A stretch of 14,468 nucleotides of DNA from Pseudomonadota bacterium (GTDB lineage: Bacteria; Pseudomonadota; Gammaproteobacteria; Burkholderiales; Gallionellaceae), in NCBI GenBank assembly GCA_021783855.1, contig JAJXTL010000067.1, forward strand, positions 1-14,468, given 5' to 3'. Positions 13,320 through 14,468 of the stretch are shown in pieces; within the stretch, counting starts at the first letter, position 1; every line of letters starts with the position of its first letter. The translations under genes were made by a program, and so were the position numbers. The notes below the pieces were generated by a model. That model had not been told where the DNA came from and searched no databases. It saw only the letters and a list, made by a program, of their open reading frames with translations.

Positions 13320-14468
13320 ATGGTAAATGATAAAAACGACCCACCTTTGAATACGCCGCTACGGCCGCTTCGCCACTTTTTCTGGTTTTTTATCATGGCC
13401 ATTATCTTGCCCGGCATGCTGACGGGACTGGGGGTGGCTTTGTGGTCGGCACAACAACTCATTGAAAGCCAGGAAAAGGAAGCGCGCAACTTGGCAGCTG
13501 CCTCCGCAGAGAGCATGGGTAATCAGCTGAAAAACATGTTAGCAGCAATTTCAGTGCTCTCGCGACTTCCTCTCGGCAAGGACGACCTTGCTGCTTTCTA
13601 TCGGGTGGCCAAAGATCTTTCGGCAATTGAAAGATACAACGTCACACTCGCAGATGGCGACGGCAATCAATTTCTGACCACGCGGCTGCCCCTGGGAGCG
13701 AAACTGCCGCAACTGAAAGCTATGGACTCGGTGCGCAAAGCGATAGCCAGCGGCAGCCCTCACGCATCCGAAGTCTTCTTCGACAAGTTGGCGGGCAATT
13801 ATTTGATTACTGTGGACGCGCCAGTTTCGACTAGGGACGGCTTGCGCGTCATTACCCTATCCGTCGATGCTAGAGACATCGCAAAAACTTTGTCGCAAAT
13901 AGAGCTGCCAGAAGACTGGCTGACAGGATTGATCGACGAACATGGCGTTTTCATTGCGCGCAGCAAGGATCAGGATCAATGGATAGGCAAATCCACTCGG
14001 CCTGAAATGGTTGATGCCGCCAGCCGATTCGTGAGCGGAAATATCTACAACAAGTCGGTCGAAGGTTTTCCTATATTGGATGTGTTCAAACGGGTTCCCG
14101 GCACTGACTGGACGGTCCTGATCGGCATCCCGGTGAGCGTGCTTTATGCCCCGGTGATGAAACCCGTGGGCTTGCTGGTCGGAATAATCCTGCTTGCCAC
14201 GGCGCTGACCACTTTGCTGGTTTTCGTGTTTTACCGGCAATTCAGCTTTGCCACCACACGATTGCTGGCGATAGCCCACGATCCATTACGCAGCGATGAT
14301 CGGCCCGCGCCCCGGAATGCCTTCGCTGAATTCGAGGTTGTGGCACAAGTGCTCAAGAGCAATGCAGGCATCCAACAGCGGATGATGGCAAAGCTGGGCG
14401 ATAGCACGGAGCGTTATTACACACTGTTCAACTCAATTGATGAAGGTTTTTGCCTCATCGAGATGATT
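13320..14468 (+). CDS. Membrane sensor protein with Cache-like and PAS domains, 5' part
   Basis: The frame is open from the ATG at 13320 to the window end (383 residues, no stop), so the C-terminal output domain lies outside. Residues 1-19 are cytoplasmic. Residues 20-44 form the first membrane helix (HFFWFFIMAIILPGMLTGLG), and 45-281 a periplasmic region with dCache-like segments (YNVTLADGDGNQFL; LTGLIDEHGVFIARSKDQDQ with a WIGKS turn). Residues 282-305 form the second helix. A linker leads to the start of a PAS domain (RYYTLFNSIDEGFCLIEMI, from about 364). This architecture is usual for sensor histidine kinases and diguanylate cyclases; which one cannot be seen here. GAAAGAG at 13309-13315 precedes the ATG by 4 nt. 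An alternative GTG start at 13272, with GAGGGA at 13260-13265, would add 16 basic residues but lies inside a hairpin. The likely role is to sense a small extracellular ligand. Confidence 0.85.
   Translation, partial: MVNDKNDPPLNTPLRPLRHFFWFFIMAIILPGMLTGLGVALWSAQQLIESQEKEARNLAAASAESMGNQLKNMLAAISVLSRLPLGKDDLAAFYRVAKDLSAIERYNVTLADGDGNQFLTTRLPLGAKLPQLKAMDSVRKAIASGSPHASEVFFDKLAGNYLITVDAPVSTRDGLRVITLSVDARDIAKTLSQIELPEDWLTGLIDEHGVFIARSKDQDQWIGKSTRPEMVDAASRFVSGNIYNKSVEGFPILDVFKRVPGTDWTVLIGIPVSVLYAPVMKPVGLLVGIILLATALTTLLVFVFYRQFSFATTRLLAIAHDPLRSDDRPAPRNAFAEFEVVAQVLKSNAGIQQRMMAKLGDSTERYYTLFNSIDEGFCLIEMI

Overview
The window is a bacterial chromosome segment, most likely from a betaproteobacterium of the Gallionellaceae/Nitrosomonadales type. 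The basis is the 14-subunit-type nuo gene order, a nuoL with a His-rich loop ending in the betaproteobacterial APGQKPHES motif, a Nudix gene directly after nuoN, and an AmtB of the MHAGFAFLELG type. The genus is inferred from the general look of the proteins, not from a search.

Positions 1-7488 hold the distal half of the complex I (NADH:quinone oxidoreductase) operon, all on the + strand: nuoH (3' part), nuoI, nuoJ, nuoK, nuoL, nuoM and nuoN. NuoH and NuoI form the quinone/iron-sulfur junction. NuoJ, K, L, M and N form the proton-pumping membrane arm, and their key Glu and Lys residues are present. Four of the six junctions (I/J, J/K, L/M, M/N) carry arrays of 7-nt repeats arranged as a left arm and a complementary right arm, so the mRNA could fold into intercistronic hairpins. 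This is the most unusual feature of the window. A strong intrinsic terminator closes the operon at 7510-7537.

Positions 7549-9435 hold an ADP-ribose-type Nudix hydrolase (GTG start just after the terminator) and an amtB ammonium channel. Upstream of amtB there is a near-perfect NtrC site (8100-8116) with a second, weaker one 41 bp further on. No glnK lies between them.

Positions 9436-10879 are read on the minus strand: a 1-Cys peroxiredoxin followed by two small genes that I do not recognise. One is a 52-residue single-pass membrane protein, the other a 114-residue soluble protein. Both have good ribosome binding sites.

Positions 10880-11578 form a regulatory region of about 700 bp with several inverted repeats. 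Rightward of it is a zinc alcohol dehydrogenase of the glutathione-independent formaldehyde dehydrogenase type (11579-12718). The peroxiredoxin and dehydrogenase diverge from this region, which suggests a peroxide/aldehyde detoxification locus. About 600 bp without a convincing gene follow, ending in a stable hairpin. The window then ends inside a membrane sensor protein (from 13320) with a periplasmic Cache-like domain and the start of a PAS domain.

I found no tRNA, rRNA, CRISPR array, insertion sequence or phage gene, and nothing that is clearly a new multi-gene system.
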